Shown here: positions 7,339 to 14,606 of the stretch, one piece after another
Layout of the letters: the number at the start of each line of letters is the position of its first letter
Numbering within the stretch: position 1 is the first letter of the stretch
Source of the DNA: Bacteroidales bacterium
GTDB lineage: Bacteria; Bacteroidota; Bacteroidia; Bacteroidales; ML635J-15
Assembly (NCBI GenBank): GCA_028701945.1
Contig: JAQVPT010000048.1
Span: 1 to 15,654, forward strand
DNA: 15,654 nt
Reading direction: 5' to 3'
Notes under the pieces: model-generated
What the model was told of the DNA's origin: nothing
The model's input: only the letters and a program-made list of their open reading frames with translations
Databases searched by the model: none
Translations under genes and position numbers: made by a program

Positions 7339-8058
7339 TTATTTAAAGTTGAAATTGAGTCCAATAGTTAAGAATGTCTTATCCTGTTTGAAATCAGTAT
7401 TGGATAAATTCAAACTATATCCATATTGTACTTGTAACTTTAATTTCTCAAATCCAGCCTTAATTGTTAGTGCTGGTTCTAACAAGTAGTTAGAAGGATT
7501 GTCTTTTAAATACGCTAATTGATTTGCATCTTCAAAAATCAAGTCCCCACTTATATTGCTATACGAAAGGTTAACAATCCTTGAAGACAACGCAACTGAA
7601 AAATATTTAGATTTATATCCAAAATTAGGCTGAATTCCAATTCTCAAAATATTGGCAGAAATATCACCCAATGTTTGTGGGTGGCTATCCATAGTAGAGG
7701 GAAAGTGATTTTCAAATGTGCCGAGACCTATTATTGCATAAGTTTCAAAAACAAAATTATTATTCAAGGGTTTAAAGTATCCGCCACCAAACTCAATGAA
7801 TTTTCCAGAACCACCATTCCCGTTTTCAAGGTCTGATGGAATAAATAAACCTGCATTCGTTTTTATTGCAATATTCTCAAAAAGCCCATAGGCTCCTTGA
7901 AACTCGACCTGATTAAAATTACCCGAAAGAGTTAAATTAGTTTCTCCTTTTTCTGTAATTAAAGGCACGTTTTGAGTATTAGGTGTGTAGAATTTGGGAT
8001 TACACGATACAAAGGCAACCGCCATCACTAAAAGTATTAATGTTTTAAAATTTTTCAT
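7339..8058 (-). CDS. Outer-membrane β-rich lipoprotein, function unknown
   Basis: This 239-residue protein has a lipoprotein-type signal: MKNFK, hydrophobic LILLVMAVAFV, then SC with likely lipidated Cys19. The mature part consists of alternating β-strand-like segments: TNLTLSGNFNQVEFQGAYGL, IAIKTNAGLFI, KFIEFGGGYFKPL, NFVFETYAIIGLG, LRIGIQPNFGYKSKYFSVAL, and a final KTFLTIGLNFNFK strand with the alternating aromatic pattern of outer-membrane barrels. It resembles the small 8-12-stranded Bacteroidota proteins often left as hypothetical or outer-membrane β-barrel. I cannot name a substrate. It follows the YihY-like gene on the same strand after 159 bases, which contain two GTAAC boxes 21 bp apart, so it probably has its own promoter. 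Confidence 0.72.
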   Translation of the reverse strand: MKNFKTLILLVMAVAFVSCNPKFYTPNTQNVPLITEKGETNLTLSGNFNQVEFQGAYGLFENIAIKTNAGLFIPSDLENGNGGSGKFIEFGGGYFKPLNNNFVFETYAIIGLGTFENHFPSTMDSHPQTLGDISANILRIGIQPNFGYKSKYFSVALSSRIVNLSYSNISGDLIFEDANQLAYLKDNPSNYLLEPALTIKAGFEKLKLQVQYGYSLNLSNTDFKQDKTFLTIGLNFNFK

Positions 8059-8112
8059 CTGTGTTTGTTTTAATTAGTAAAATTCAATTTAAGCCTTTAT
8101 CTACTCAGAAAT

Positions 8113-8139
8113 GTTACAGAATTCAATTTTAAAGTTACA
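8113..8139 (-). promoter_or_regulatory. Tandem GTAAC boxes 21 bp apart
   Basis: GTTACA occurs at 8113 and again at 8134 on the plus strand (TGTAAC in the direction of the downstream gene at 7339-8058), exactly 21 bp or two helical turns apart. The same motif with the same 21-bp period is found upstream of the hemerythrin gene (14483 and 14504). A two-turn direct repeat fits a dimeric regulator bound to one DNA face; LytTR-type response regulators use such spacing, but the bases match their consensus only around GTT. Inferred site. Confidence 0.35.
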
Positions 8140-8217
8140 AAATATCCACTTTCGTTAAATGACTTGAAATTGGTATTTGAAGATACATCTTAAAGAAATC
8201 CAAAACAATAGAATATC

Positions 8218-9165
8218 TTAATAACTTTTTTTTAAGTCTATTTCTTTTTCTTTGCACTCTATGGGTTCGTTATTATCAATTTTGTTTTTTACTTTAAAAT
8301 CATCGTCCAATTTGCCATGCACATAATCCGAATATACTTTAGTAAATTCAGCACCTAAGAATACTATCATTGATGAATATGTTGTCCATAATAGAATAAG
8401 AATAATAGAACCCGCTGCACCATATCCTGAACCGGGGTCGGTTTTGCCAAAATATAATGCCAAGCCTGATTTCCCTATCGTAAATAAAAGGGAAGTTAAA
8501 AATGCACCTATCCATACCGTACGCCATTTTATTTTGACATCAGGTAAAAATTTGAACAATAAAGCAAATAAAACTGCGATTATACTGAGAGAGACTAAAA
8601 AACTCAGCCCTTTGAATAATATCAATAATGATTCAGACCAGTTCTGGACTACCCATGAGCTGAATGCTGAAAGTAAAGATGATATTAATAGTGAAATAAG
8701 CAGTAAAAAAGCTATAGATATAATTAATCCAAAGGAAAAAATTCTTGTTTGGATAAATGACCATATACCGGACTTTTTTTGGGATTCTTTAACTTCCCAA
8801 ATTGTATTTAATGATCTTTGAAATTGTGCAAAAACTCTTGTCGCACCAAATATAATTATGCCTATACCAAGTACGGTTGCCCATACGGAATCTTTACTTT
8901 TATTGGCAAATGATACCATGTTTTGAATTTGATCGGCAGTATCTGGCCCCATAGTCTGAGATATTTCGCTATATAGTTTCCCACTTGCTGCATCGCCACC
9001 AAAGAAATAACCTGTAATTGCTAACACAACAACCAACAATCCTGGTAATGAAAATATGGCGTTATATGCAATGACTTCACTTTGTGGAAATGGATTACGA
9101 CCCCACCAATTTTTAAAAGTGGTTTTTAGAAGTCGGAAAGTTTTACTAAATATTGTTTTTTTCAT
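8218..9165 (-). CDS. YihY/BrkB-family inner-membrane protein
   Basis: This 315-residue polytopic protein starts with a short cytoplasmic basic region, then a conserved NPFPQSEVIAYNAIFSLPGLLVVVLAITGYFFG segment typical of the YihY/virulence factor BrkB family (formerly, and wrongly, called ribonuclease BN). About six membrane helices follow, including GIGIIIFGATRVFAQFQRSLNTIW and the family motif FKFLPDVKIKWRTVWIGAFLTSLLF, then LYFGKTDPGSGYGAAGSIILILLWTYYSS-like residues (here WTTYSSMIVFLGAEFTKVY). The tail is charged (DDDFKVKNKIDNNEP…). Molecular activity is not established for the family. It starts 12 bases after the DUF748 gene, so the two form an operon and likely act in the same envelope process. 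Confidence 0.92.
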   Translation of the reverse strand: MKKTIFSKTFRLLKTTFKNWWGRNPFPQSEVIAYNAIFSLPGLLVVVLAITGYFFGGDAASGKLYSEISQTMGPDTADQIQNMVSFANKSKDSVWATVLGIGIIIFGATRVFAQFQRSLNTIWEVKESQKKSGIWSFIQTRIFSFGLIISIAFLLLISLLISSLLSAFSSWVVQNWSESLLILFKGLSFLVSLSIIAVLFALLFKFLPDVKIKWRTVWIGAFLTSLLFTIGKSGLALYFGKTDPGSGYGAAGSIILILLWTTYSSMIVFLGAEFTKVYSDYVHGKLDDDFKVKNKIDNNEPIECKEKEIDLKKSY

Positions 9166-9177
9166 AATGCATCCGAT

Positions 9178-10305
9178 TTAATTATCTTTTGTTAAAAGCT
9201 TTTCTAAAACTCCTTTTTCTTTTTCTGTTTCTACTTTATCCACAGAAAGAATAGTTATTTCATTGTCAATAGCAGGATACAGGGCTTGTACAAATGCGTT
9301 TCGTAATATTTGCAATAGAGCGTACCAAGTTTCTACAGTTGTTTCTTCGTAATTAGCTTCAAATGGGATTTTTGTTGCAACCTGTTTCTCTTCAGAATTT
9401 TTTAGTACTACTCCTGTCGCACCAACCAATGACTCATATAGTTTATTCAAGAATGAATCATGTCTGTCTTCTGAACCTTTGACTTTAAGATTTTTTATAA
9501 CTGGCTTCACATATCCTACAAATTTTCCATTTTTTGAAGCGACTTCAGTAAACAATCCAAAACTTCCTGTATGGACATCAAATTTTGCATACGCTTTTAA
9601 AAAATCATTTAAATCAGGCAAACTTGTATTTTCTAATTCTGCGTTAAGATCGAAAGTAGGAGAATTTGCAAGAGGATTAATTTCCATTTTCAGATTGAAA
9701 TTGCCTTTATATATATCTGCACTAACATTTACTGTTGAGGGAAGTATCGTTGAATCCTGTACAGATGATAAGTTTTCTGCAACAACTTGTATATTGGTTA
9801 TGGCAACGTCTATTTTAGGCTTGAAATTGGGGTCGATAAATTGGAGTTTACCATCACTAATTTTAAAGTAATTAATTTTAAGTGGCATAAATTTCTTGAG
9901 TGCTTTGCGAAAATCCAGAGTGTCGTTTTGAATGTCGGCAGGTTCTACTTTGTCTTTAGTAAAACACACGACTGGTTCTGTGATGTCAAGTTCTCCCACT
10001 ATTCTACCATGAAATAAGGATTTCCATTCTATCGAAAGATCAACTGCTTTGAAAGAAATAAATGGTAAATGTTCTTTTGATATGGTGTCAACTTTCTCTA
10101 AATAGAAGTCTTTTATAATGTAAGCACCTCGGTATAAATTAAGATCAATATCATCAATATGCCCATAATATTCATCCAAAGAGCTAAGCTTTTTATTGAC
10201 GTAATGCACTATAACGTAAGGCAATATAATTCGAACAATTATTAATATTGCAACTATGGGGATAACTATTCTCCACACTTTTCTCATTCTTTTTTTCTTT
10301 TCCAT
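9178..10305 (-). CDS. DUF748 (AsmA-like) domain protein
   Basis: This 375-residue protein has one N-terminal membrane helix (residues about 11-34, VWRIVIPIVAILIIVRIILPYVIV) preceded by MEKKKRMRK, so the remainder is periplasmic. The pattern after the anchor (VNKKLSSLDEYYGHIDDIDLNLYRGAY, then FISFKAVDLSIEWKSLFHGRIVGELDITEP) is characteristic of DUF748, a member of the AsmA-like repeat group, which form long β-rich grooves thought to carry lipids or assist outer-membrane assembly. Later parts include KINYFKISDGKLQFIDPNFKP. It is shorter than giant AsmA/TamB proteins, so it would not span the periplasm alone. The YihY gene begins 12 bases after its stop. A lipid-handling role alongside the mla operon is an inference. 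Confidence 0.85.
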   Translation of the reverse strand: MEKKKRMRKVWRIVIPIVAILIIVRIILPYVIVHYVNKKLSSLDEYYGHIDDIDLNLYRGAYIIKDFYLEKVDTISKEHLPFISFKAVDLSIEWKSLFHGRIVGELDITEPVVCFTKDKVEPADIQNDTLDFRKALKKFMPLKINYFKISDGKLQFIDPNFKPKIDVAITNIQVVAENLSSVQDSTILPSTVNVSADIYKGNFNLKMEINPLANSPTFDLNAELENTSLPDLNDFLKAYAKFDVHTGSFGLFTEVASKNGKFVGYVKPVIKNLKVKGSEDRHDSFLNKLYESLVGATGVVLKNSEEKQVATKIPFEANYEETTVETWYALLQILRNAFVQALYPAIDNEITILSVDKVETEKEKGVLEKLLTKDN

Positions 10306-10404
10306 GTATTAAGTTTTTTTTCTTTCTTTATTAATTTTGAAATTCACATATTTTAGAGTTTATATTTTTAGATATTAAACTTTAGTTAATTCGTTAAATA
10401 ATAA

Positions 10405-10770
10405 TTAGCCTTGTTCTTTTTTATCTGCTATTAGGCTTAGCATTTCAGAGATCAGAAATTTTTTGATTGTGGATTTTAGTATATTAGGCAAACGAATCAT
10501 TAAGAGAGCAATAATGACATAGAAAGCTGAGACAATAATAAAACCCCAATAAAATTCACCCATCAATTCACCAATCCATAAAGCTATGCCTATATTTATT
10601 AAAATACTCATTAGAGATACAACAATAACTACGAATAGTTTTAACATAATTGCCGAGACTATTTCCGTGAATTTTGCAGTCGCTTTGAGGCGTAATAATT
10701 CAAGTTTCGATTTTACATAAGATTCTAATGCTTGAATCAGATGGTTAAATAATGTTGATTTATTTTTCAT
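10405..10770 (-). CDS. Holin-like DUF1469 membrane protein, copy 2
   Basis: This 121-residue paralogue of the protein at 451-780 has an amphipathic N-terminus (LIQALESYVKSKLELLRLKATAKF), two membrane helices (about 41-64 and 74-96) and the inter-helix motif IALWIGELMGEFYWGFI, which lines up with LSLWLGDMLGKIYYGFF in copy 1. The C-terminus is mixed charged (ISEMLSLIADKKEQG). It belongs to the phage-holin-named DUF1469 group but sits among stress and envelope genes with no lysis cassette. The neighbouring upstream gene is PA2169-like and the downstream one is DUF748. Gaps of about 100 bases on both sides allow separate promoters. Confidence 0.85.
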   Translation of the reverse strand: MKNKSTLFNHLIQALESYVKSKLELLRLKATAKFTEIVSAIMLKLFVVIVVSLMSILINIGIALWIGELMGEFYWGFIIVSAFYVIIALLMIRLPNILKSTIKKFLISEMLSLIADKKEQG

Positions 10771-10873
10771 AATTTTATTAGTTTATACTTCACATGAATT
10801 CTACTTATAATTACCTTCTCAGTTTATTTATTGTTTCAGCTTTCTATGTCAATGTGTTTATAGAATTATCATA

Positions 10874-11383
10874 TTATTGCTTTTCTATTAATGATTTGAC
10901 ATAATTTAAGTCATCATTGAGTTGGACTTTTTGGTCAGTTACCATTTCAATGATACTAAAAGGGAGATACTCATTTTCATTAATTGCATCTGTATAAGTA
11001 TCTTGTGCGGCAGATTCTCCATATTCGCACGATTTAAGTATCGCTTTTCGATCCTTTCCGCTAAGAGTTGCTTTAAAATCCATCCATACACGAAATACTT
11101 TACCTAAAGTAGTAGTAGCTTCAGTAGGTTCGCCACCATATTTACGCACTTCTTTAATCAGAGGTATTTTCAAGCTCTGGCTTTTGGATATCATCCTATT
11201 AAATAAAACTTTAAGATCAATGTCATCGGTACTTTCGGCTGCCTGTCCATAACCCTCAATGCGATCATTGTTTATTTGGACTAGAGAGTTTAATACTTCG
11301 ACAATTTTTTCTTTTTCTTCCAATGAATATAATCTGTATTCTTCAATTGGTGTGTTGTTAGGTTGTTTATTATCTATATTCAT
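10874..11383 (-). CDS. PA2169-family (DUF2383) four-helix-bundle protein
   Basis: This 169-residue soluble, nearly all-helical protein is rich in charged residues. The region from about residue 22 (EEKEKIVEVLNSLVQINNDRIEGYGQAAEST) begins the DUF2383 ferritin-like bundle. Further markers are FNRMISKSQSLKIPLIKEVRKYGGEP, GKVFRVWMDFKATLSGKDRKAILKSCEYGESAAQDTY and the closing helix QKVQLNDDLNYVKSLIE. Members of this family are commonly induced by stress and are structurally related to ferritin-like proteins. Glutamates are present in the helices (E25, E43, E48 region, ESAAQ), but a complete diiron set cannot be asserted from reading alone. The first 15 residues are disordered-looking (NNKQPNNTP-like). 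No signal peptide, so cytoplasmic. Confidence 0.88.
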   Translation of the reverse strand: MNIDNKQPNNTPIEEYRLYSLEEKEKIVEVLNSLVQINNDRIEGYGQAAESTDDIDLKVLFNRMISKSQSLKIPLIKEVRKYGGEPTEATTTLGKVFRVWMDFKATLSGKDRKAILKSCEYGESAAQDTYTDAINENEYLPFSIIEMVTDQKVQLNDDLNYVKSLIEKQ

Positions 11384-11484
11384 ATTTTTGTTGTTTTAAA
11401 TTGTTAGTAACTCAAAGAATGGGAGAAGTAAAATATTTTATAATTTTATTTGTCTCAAAGCTGATATTGTAGATTGAAAATCCA

Positions 11485-11661
11485 CTATTTTTTTCTTTTA
11501 AAGATTTGCGAGAAAATAAAAATTATTAACCCAAGAATTAATATTGACAAAAATATTCCTACTCCCATTCCAGTTTTAAAAACACCTTCGACTACCGCAC
11601 ATCCAGAAAATGTAGTAAGGAGTGCCATAAATAATGTGTATATTAATATTTGCTTTTTCAT
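11485..11661 (-). CDS. Small lipoprotein, 58 residues
   Basis: This short gene is read on the minus strand from ATG at 11661 to TAG at 11485. The product begins MKKQILIYTLFMALLTTFSG and then Cys21, a textbook lipoprotein signal with lipobox FSGC. The 37-residue mature part, CAVVEGVFKTGMGVGI followed by a second hydrophobic helix (FLSILILGLIIFIF) and a basic end (SQIFKRKK), resembles small Bacteroidota lipoproteins with the V-x-G-x-FK-x-GM-x-x-GI pattern that occur near stress genes; I recall no function. It would be tethered by lipid at the N-terminus and by a C-terminal helix. The opposite-strand frame over the same region is Lys/Ile/Pro-rich and unlike any family, so I prefer this one. Confidence 0.8.
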   Translation of the reverse strand: MKKQILIYTLFMALLTTFSGCAVVEGVFKTGMGVGIFLSILILGLIIFIFSQIFKRKK

Positions 11662-11794
11662 GTTACAGTTACGTTAAAGTTTCTTTTTAAAGAGTTTATC
11701 CTTATGCACTTTTTATATTCTTATAAAAGATTAATTTACACTGGTTTTTAAATTCTCTTTGGTTTATTTCACTTTGTTTTGTTAATAATTTTGA

Positions 11795-11950
11795 TTAAAC
11801 TGGTCTTTTACCACGTATTATTCGTAGAATTATCGCAATTACCGCGATAACTAGAAGTATGTGAATAATGGACCCTGCACTGTAGGCAAAAAATCCGATT
11901 GCCCATGAAATCACTAAAATTACTGCTATAATATAAAGTATGTTACTCAT
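11795..11950 (-). CDS. lmo0937-family small membrane protein
   Basis: This 51-residue gene runs from ATG at 11950 to TAA at 11795. The product reads MSNILYIIAVILVISWAIGF then FAYSAGSIIH and a second helix ending ILRIIRGKRPV. Two membrane helices separated by a Gly/Ser-rich turn with GFFAYSAG and HILLVIAVIA are the lmo0937 family signature. Function is unknown; these peptides are widespread in Bacteroidota and Firmicutes stress regulons. It is a paralogue of the truncated peptide at 1-66. It lies between a small lipoprotein gene and a hydrophilic-protein gene on the same strand. A GTTACG box is found in the 110-base upstream gap. Confidence 0.88.
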   Translation of the reverse strand: MSNILYIIAVILVISWAIGFFAYSAGSIIHILLVIAVIAIILRIIRGKRPV

Positions 11951-12060
11951 AATTTTTTGTTTTAAATTGTTATTTTTACTACTTGAATTAGTTTGAATTA
12001 AGGAGCCTCGTTGTTACGCTGTATTTATAAATTCAATCAACTTAACTCTGTCATCTGATA

Positions 12061-12285
12061 TTAACGAGTTTCACTTTTGTTTTTCTCGTGGTCTGCACTG
12101 CTGCTTTTCCCAGTCTGCTTTCTTTTATCTTCTTCTTTGTCTATCATTTTTTTTGAAGAAACTGGTTTGTTGATTTTGTCGTTACCTTCATTCTCGTGAT
12201 GGTTTGAGTGTAGATCTTGACGTTTAGAATTTCTTTCATTCTTTCTGTCGTTTCTGTCGTTTCTGTCATTTTTTTTGTTTTCCAT
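12061..12285 (-). CDS. Highly hydrophilic, probably disordered small protein
   Basis: I do not recognise a family for this 74-residue protein. It contains no Phe, Tyr, Trp or Cys and only a handful of aliphatic residues; Lys, Asp, Glu, Asn, Arg and Ser make up nearly everything. The N-terminus is a short tandem repeat, MENKKNDRNDRNDRKNERN, encoded by 9-bp DNA repeats (TCTGTC at 12244, 12253 and 12262 on the plus strand). The composition predicts an intrinsically disordered cytoplasmic protein, similar in character to hydrophilin or desiccation-type stress proteins, although it is not glycine-rich. A clear palindrome and a TAnnTTTG box lie upstream, which supports its being a real gene. The neighbourhood of stress genes agrees with such a role, but that is inference. 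Confidence 0.62.
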   Translation of the reverse strand: MENKKNDRNDRNDRKNERNSKRQDLHSNHHENEGNDKINKPVSSKKMIDKEEDKRKQTGKSSSADHEKNKSETR

Positions 12286-12327
12286 TTTATTTATATTTTA
12301 TTGTTAATAATTAAAAAAGTTTTATAA

Positions 12328-12361
12328 CAAAAATACGGTATCGTAACACCTAATGTGTTAC
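12328..12361 (-). promoter_or_regulatory. Palindromic operator and TAnnTTTG promoter box
   Basis: A perfect 7-bp inverted repeat, GTAACAC-CTAAT-GTGTTAC (12343-12361), sits just upstream (minus strand) of TATTTTTG (12328-12335), an exact match to the Bacteroidota -7 element TAnnTTTG. The palindrome centre lies about 20 bp from the -7 centre, covering where a -33 element would be, which is a usual place for an activator or a repressor. It is 43 bases upstream of the hydrophilic-protein start codon. The structure is seen directly; the function is inferred. Confidence 0.55.
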
Positions 12362-12450
12362 ATAAAATAAAGATAATGTTATAGAATTTTCCATTAAGAT
12401 TGGTTAATAAGGATTTGTGTAAATAACAATTTTGCTACATGACTGTCTCA

Positions 12451-13650
12451 CTAGCGTCCAAAACTATAATCATTTAAAAAAGGATGATTAGTATTATTTA
12501 GAGAATGCATGATTGCTTCTCTTGCCATAACGCTGTATGTAATACCATTACCACCAAATCCTAGAAAGTAATGTTCATTAGTTTTTTGATTTGGTCGTCC
12601 AAAATAAGGCAAGCCATCAGTTGTTTCACCAAAAGTTCCAGCCCATGTATAGTCGGGTTTGAAATTAATGCTAGGGAAGTATTTTCGAAATTGTTTTGTT
12701 AAATCTTTCTGTTTTTTTGAAATCTGTGAATCACGTTTTGTAGCATTTTTGAATTGTTCATCGCAACCTCCCATAATTAAACGACCTTCAGAAGTTTTTC
12801 TGAAATAGAAATAAGGAGAAGAATTATCCCAATAAATGTGGTTTTTAAATGTGTTGGGAATCTCCTCGAATACTTCAGAGGCTAATGCATACGTGCTTTT
12901 GAGATCGACTATATTCTCTCGTAGCGTATTTATACTTTCGTAACCTGTACAATGAATGATATGATTGGCTTGAATCGATATTTTATTCTGAGTTTTTGCT
13001 AGAATTTTATTATTCTCATTTTTAATTTCTTGAATTTCAGTACGATCAAAAATTCTCATCCCCTTTTTCGAGCAGTACTCTAATAAATCGTAGGAAAACT
13101 TGTAAGGATCGATTATTGCTCCAGATGCAGATTCGATTCCAGCATAAGCATCCAAACCTAATTTCATCAATGCTTCCTTTTCGAGCCAATTAACCTTAAA
13201 TCCATACTTTTTTCTTGTATTAAATTCTTTTTCTATAAACTTGATTCCCTTTCGGGTAGGGGTAAAGTATATGCTTTTTTTAAATTCAAAAGAACAATTG
13301 CTTTTGATATCATCAATTATCTTTTTAAGGTCAAAAATTGCTTTTTCACAATTCTTATATCCAGAAACCGCACAATCAAGTCCTCTTTGTTCAATAAGTT
13401 TATGTAATGGCACATCAATTTCATATTGAAGCATTCCTGTGCTAGCTGCACTACTTCCATTGCAAACATCACGTTTGTCAACCAAAACAACGTCTTTACC
13501 TTCTTGCAACAATTTATGAGCAATTAAAGCTCCAGTAATTCCTCCTCCAATCACCAAAATATCTGTTGATATGGATTCATCCAATGAGGGATAACTTTTT
13601 ACAAAAGCATTTTTGATTAACCAATAAGGTTCATTCGATCGTAAATCCAT
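12451..13650 (-). CDS. DAO-family FAD-dependent oxidoreductase
   Basis: This 399-residue protein has an N-terminal FAD-binding Rossmann fold: DILVIGGGITGALIAHKL with GxGxxG-type glycines at 35-40, and the acidic ribose-binding VVLVDKRD at the end of the second strand. NGSSAASTGMLQYEID follows as the flavin-contact segment. The C-terminus has the DAO signature: TWAGTFGETTDGLPYFGRP and HYFLGFGGNGITYSVMAREAI. The family oxidises amines, amino acids or glycerol phosphate; the substrate is not readable here. Some homologues carry a C-terminal Rieske domain; this one stops directly after the FAD domain, so it lacks that domain. It is a cytoplasmic protein without a signal peptide. The 211-base upstream gap contains the hemerythrin terminator, so it probably has its own promoter. 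Confidence 0.9.
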   Translation of the reverse strand: MDLRSNEPYWLIKNAFVKSYPSLDESISTDILVIGGGITGALIAHKLLQEGKDVVLVDKRDVCNGSSAASTGMLQYEIDVPLHKLIEQRGLDCAVSGYKNCEKAIFDLKKIIDDIKSNCSFEFKKSIYFTPTRKGIKFIEKEFNTRKKYGFKVNWLEKEALMKLGLDAYAGIESASGAIIDPYKFSYDLLEYCSKKGMRIFDRTEIQEIKNENNKILAKTQNKISIQANHIIHCTGYESINTLRENIVDLKSTYALASEVFEEIPNTFKNHIYWDNSSPYFYFRKTSEGRLIMGGCDEQFKNATKRDSQISKKQKDLTKQFRKYFPSINFKPDYTWAGTFGETTDGLPYFGRPNQKTNEHYFLGFGGNGITYSVMAREAIMHSLNNTNHPFLNDYSFGR

Positions 13651-13736
13651 TTTTTATAATTTTTTATTTTAAAAATATGCTTTTGACGGAACGACTGCCG
13701 CTTTTTTGCATTTCATATTTTATCAAAAGAAAAATA

Positions 13737-13765
13737 AATTCCTCGCTGTCTTTTCGCAAGGAATT
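13737..13765 (-). terminator. Probable intrinsic terminator of hemerythrin gene
   Basis: AATTCCTCGC (13737-13746) pairs with GCAAGGAATT (13756-13765) with one mismatch around a 9-base loop. Read on the minus strand, the stem is followed by TTATTTTTCTTTT. It lies about 97 bases after the hemerythrin stop codon and before the FAD oxidoreductase start, so it likely ends that transcript. Confidence 0.6.
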
Positions 13766-13861
13766 AATCTAAGGGATTGTCAAACTATAAAATATCTTCT
13801 TCAATTCTGGATCCATTATTATTTAACAACCCTTAAAAAGATTGAAAAATAGTCTGTAAAT

Positions 13862-14338
13862 TTATTTCTTAGGCTTTTCTGATTCCTTTATAGGCTTAGT
13901 TTCCAAAGCAGCCGACAAGCGTAATTCCTTCAACTCTTCGAATTCTGCACCTAAGTCTGTAAGTTGTTTTTTGCTTAATATTTTTTCAGCTTCTGGAAAT
14001 AATTCTTCTTCCTCTTCACTTAAATGATGGTCGAGAATTTCCTCGAAAACTTTGAATTTAATCATCCAGCGTTCGTTGTCTTTAGGAAAGTCCATTAAAT
14101 CAAGTAAGGCTAAATTAAGAATGACATGCTCTTCCTGTGATTCGAGCGATTCGTCCTTAATCTTTTTGATTTTATGCAACTTGCTTAATAATAGGTCTTC
14201 TTCCAACTCATGATGTACGTCGAGATGCTTTTTGAGAAAGATAAATTTTGAATTATCTTTTTTTACTTTCTTTACTAACTTACGTATTTCCTCATGATGG
14301 TCGATAAGAGCTTTTGTAATTGTTTTCATTGTTTCCAT
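13862..14338 (-). CDS. Hemerythrin-like (HHE cation-binding) domain protein
   Basis: This 158-residue, almost entirely helical, cytoplasmic protein carries the ligand pattern of the hemerythrin HHE family: DHHEEI (His14/15, Glu16), HLDVHHELEED (His38, His42/43, Glu44/47), QEEHVIL (His71), and LDHHLSEEEEELFPEAE (His104/105 and Glu108-112). These residues would hold a non-haem diiron centre that binds oxygen or nitric oxide, or senses iron/redox state. The final 40 residues are Lys/Glu-rich. Met4 is an alternative start. In Bacteroidota such genes are often in stress regulons; the upstream region shares promoter-like elements with the lipocalin gene. A downstream hairpin at 13737-13765 suggests it is transcribed alone. 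Confidence 0.92.
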   Translation of the reverse strand: METMKTITKALIDHHEEIRKLVKKVKKDNSKFIFLKKHLDVHHELEEDLLLSKLHKIKKIKDESLESQEEHVILNLALLDLMDFPKDNERWMIKFKVFEEILDHHLSEEEEELFPEAEKILSKKQLTDLGAEFEELKELRLSAALETKPIKESEKPKK

Positions 14339-14440
14339 TGTTTTAAAGTTATTAATACGCCTTTTAAAGTTTTTTGAATGTTTGTTAGTTAACTTGTTTT
14401 AATAGCACTTTGGTTTCTTTCCATTTTAAATCATTAAATA

Positions 14441-14514
14441 TTATAATTACAAAGCAAAATTATATTGTAAAACACGTATTATGTTACATAATTTATAGAA
14501 ATCGTTACATAATT
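14441..14514 (-). promoter_or_regulatory. Putative promoter and operator region of hemerythrin gene
   Basis: On the minus strand, CTTTGTAATTATAA (14441-14454) is identical to the block upstream of the lipocalin gene, and an ATAATACG box lies 20 bases before it (21 in the lipocalin case). TAATTTTG (14455-14462) matches TAnnTTTG exactly. Further upstream are a perfect 15-bp odd palindrome ATTATGT-T-ACATAAT (14478-14492) and a second GTTACATAATT copy at 14504, an 11-bp direct repeat with 21-bp period. This arrangement resembles a regulated stress promoter; the assignment is inferred. Confidence 0.5.
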
Positions 14515-14606
14515 AAAGCTAATTTGCACTATGAATTTTGCAAATAGGCTACCATAAATCACACATTATTACTAGTTATGTTTTTGTGTTTTTTTAGATG
14601 AAGAAT

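Noticed and set aside
8444..8821. Plus-strand 125-residue frame inside the YihY gene
   Set aside because: Antisense shadow; the YihY signatures on the minus strand are decisive.
9479..9871. Plus-strand 130-residue frame inside the DUF748 gene
   Set aside because: Antisense of a clear DUF748 protein with no domain of its own.
11474..11677. Plus-strand 67-residue frame
   Set aside because: It overlaps the minus-strand lipoprotein gene, has no recognisable family, and is Lys/Ile/Pro-rich in the way of antisense frames.
13317..13523. Same-strand alternative frame within the FAD oxidoreductase
   Set aside because: The main frame carries continuous family motifs on both sides, so this is an out-of-frame shadow and not a frameshift.
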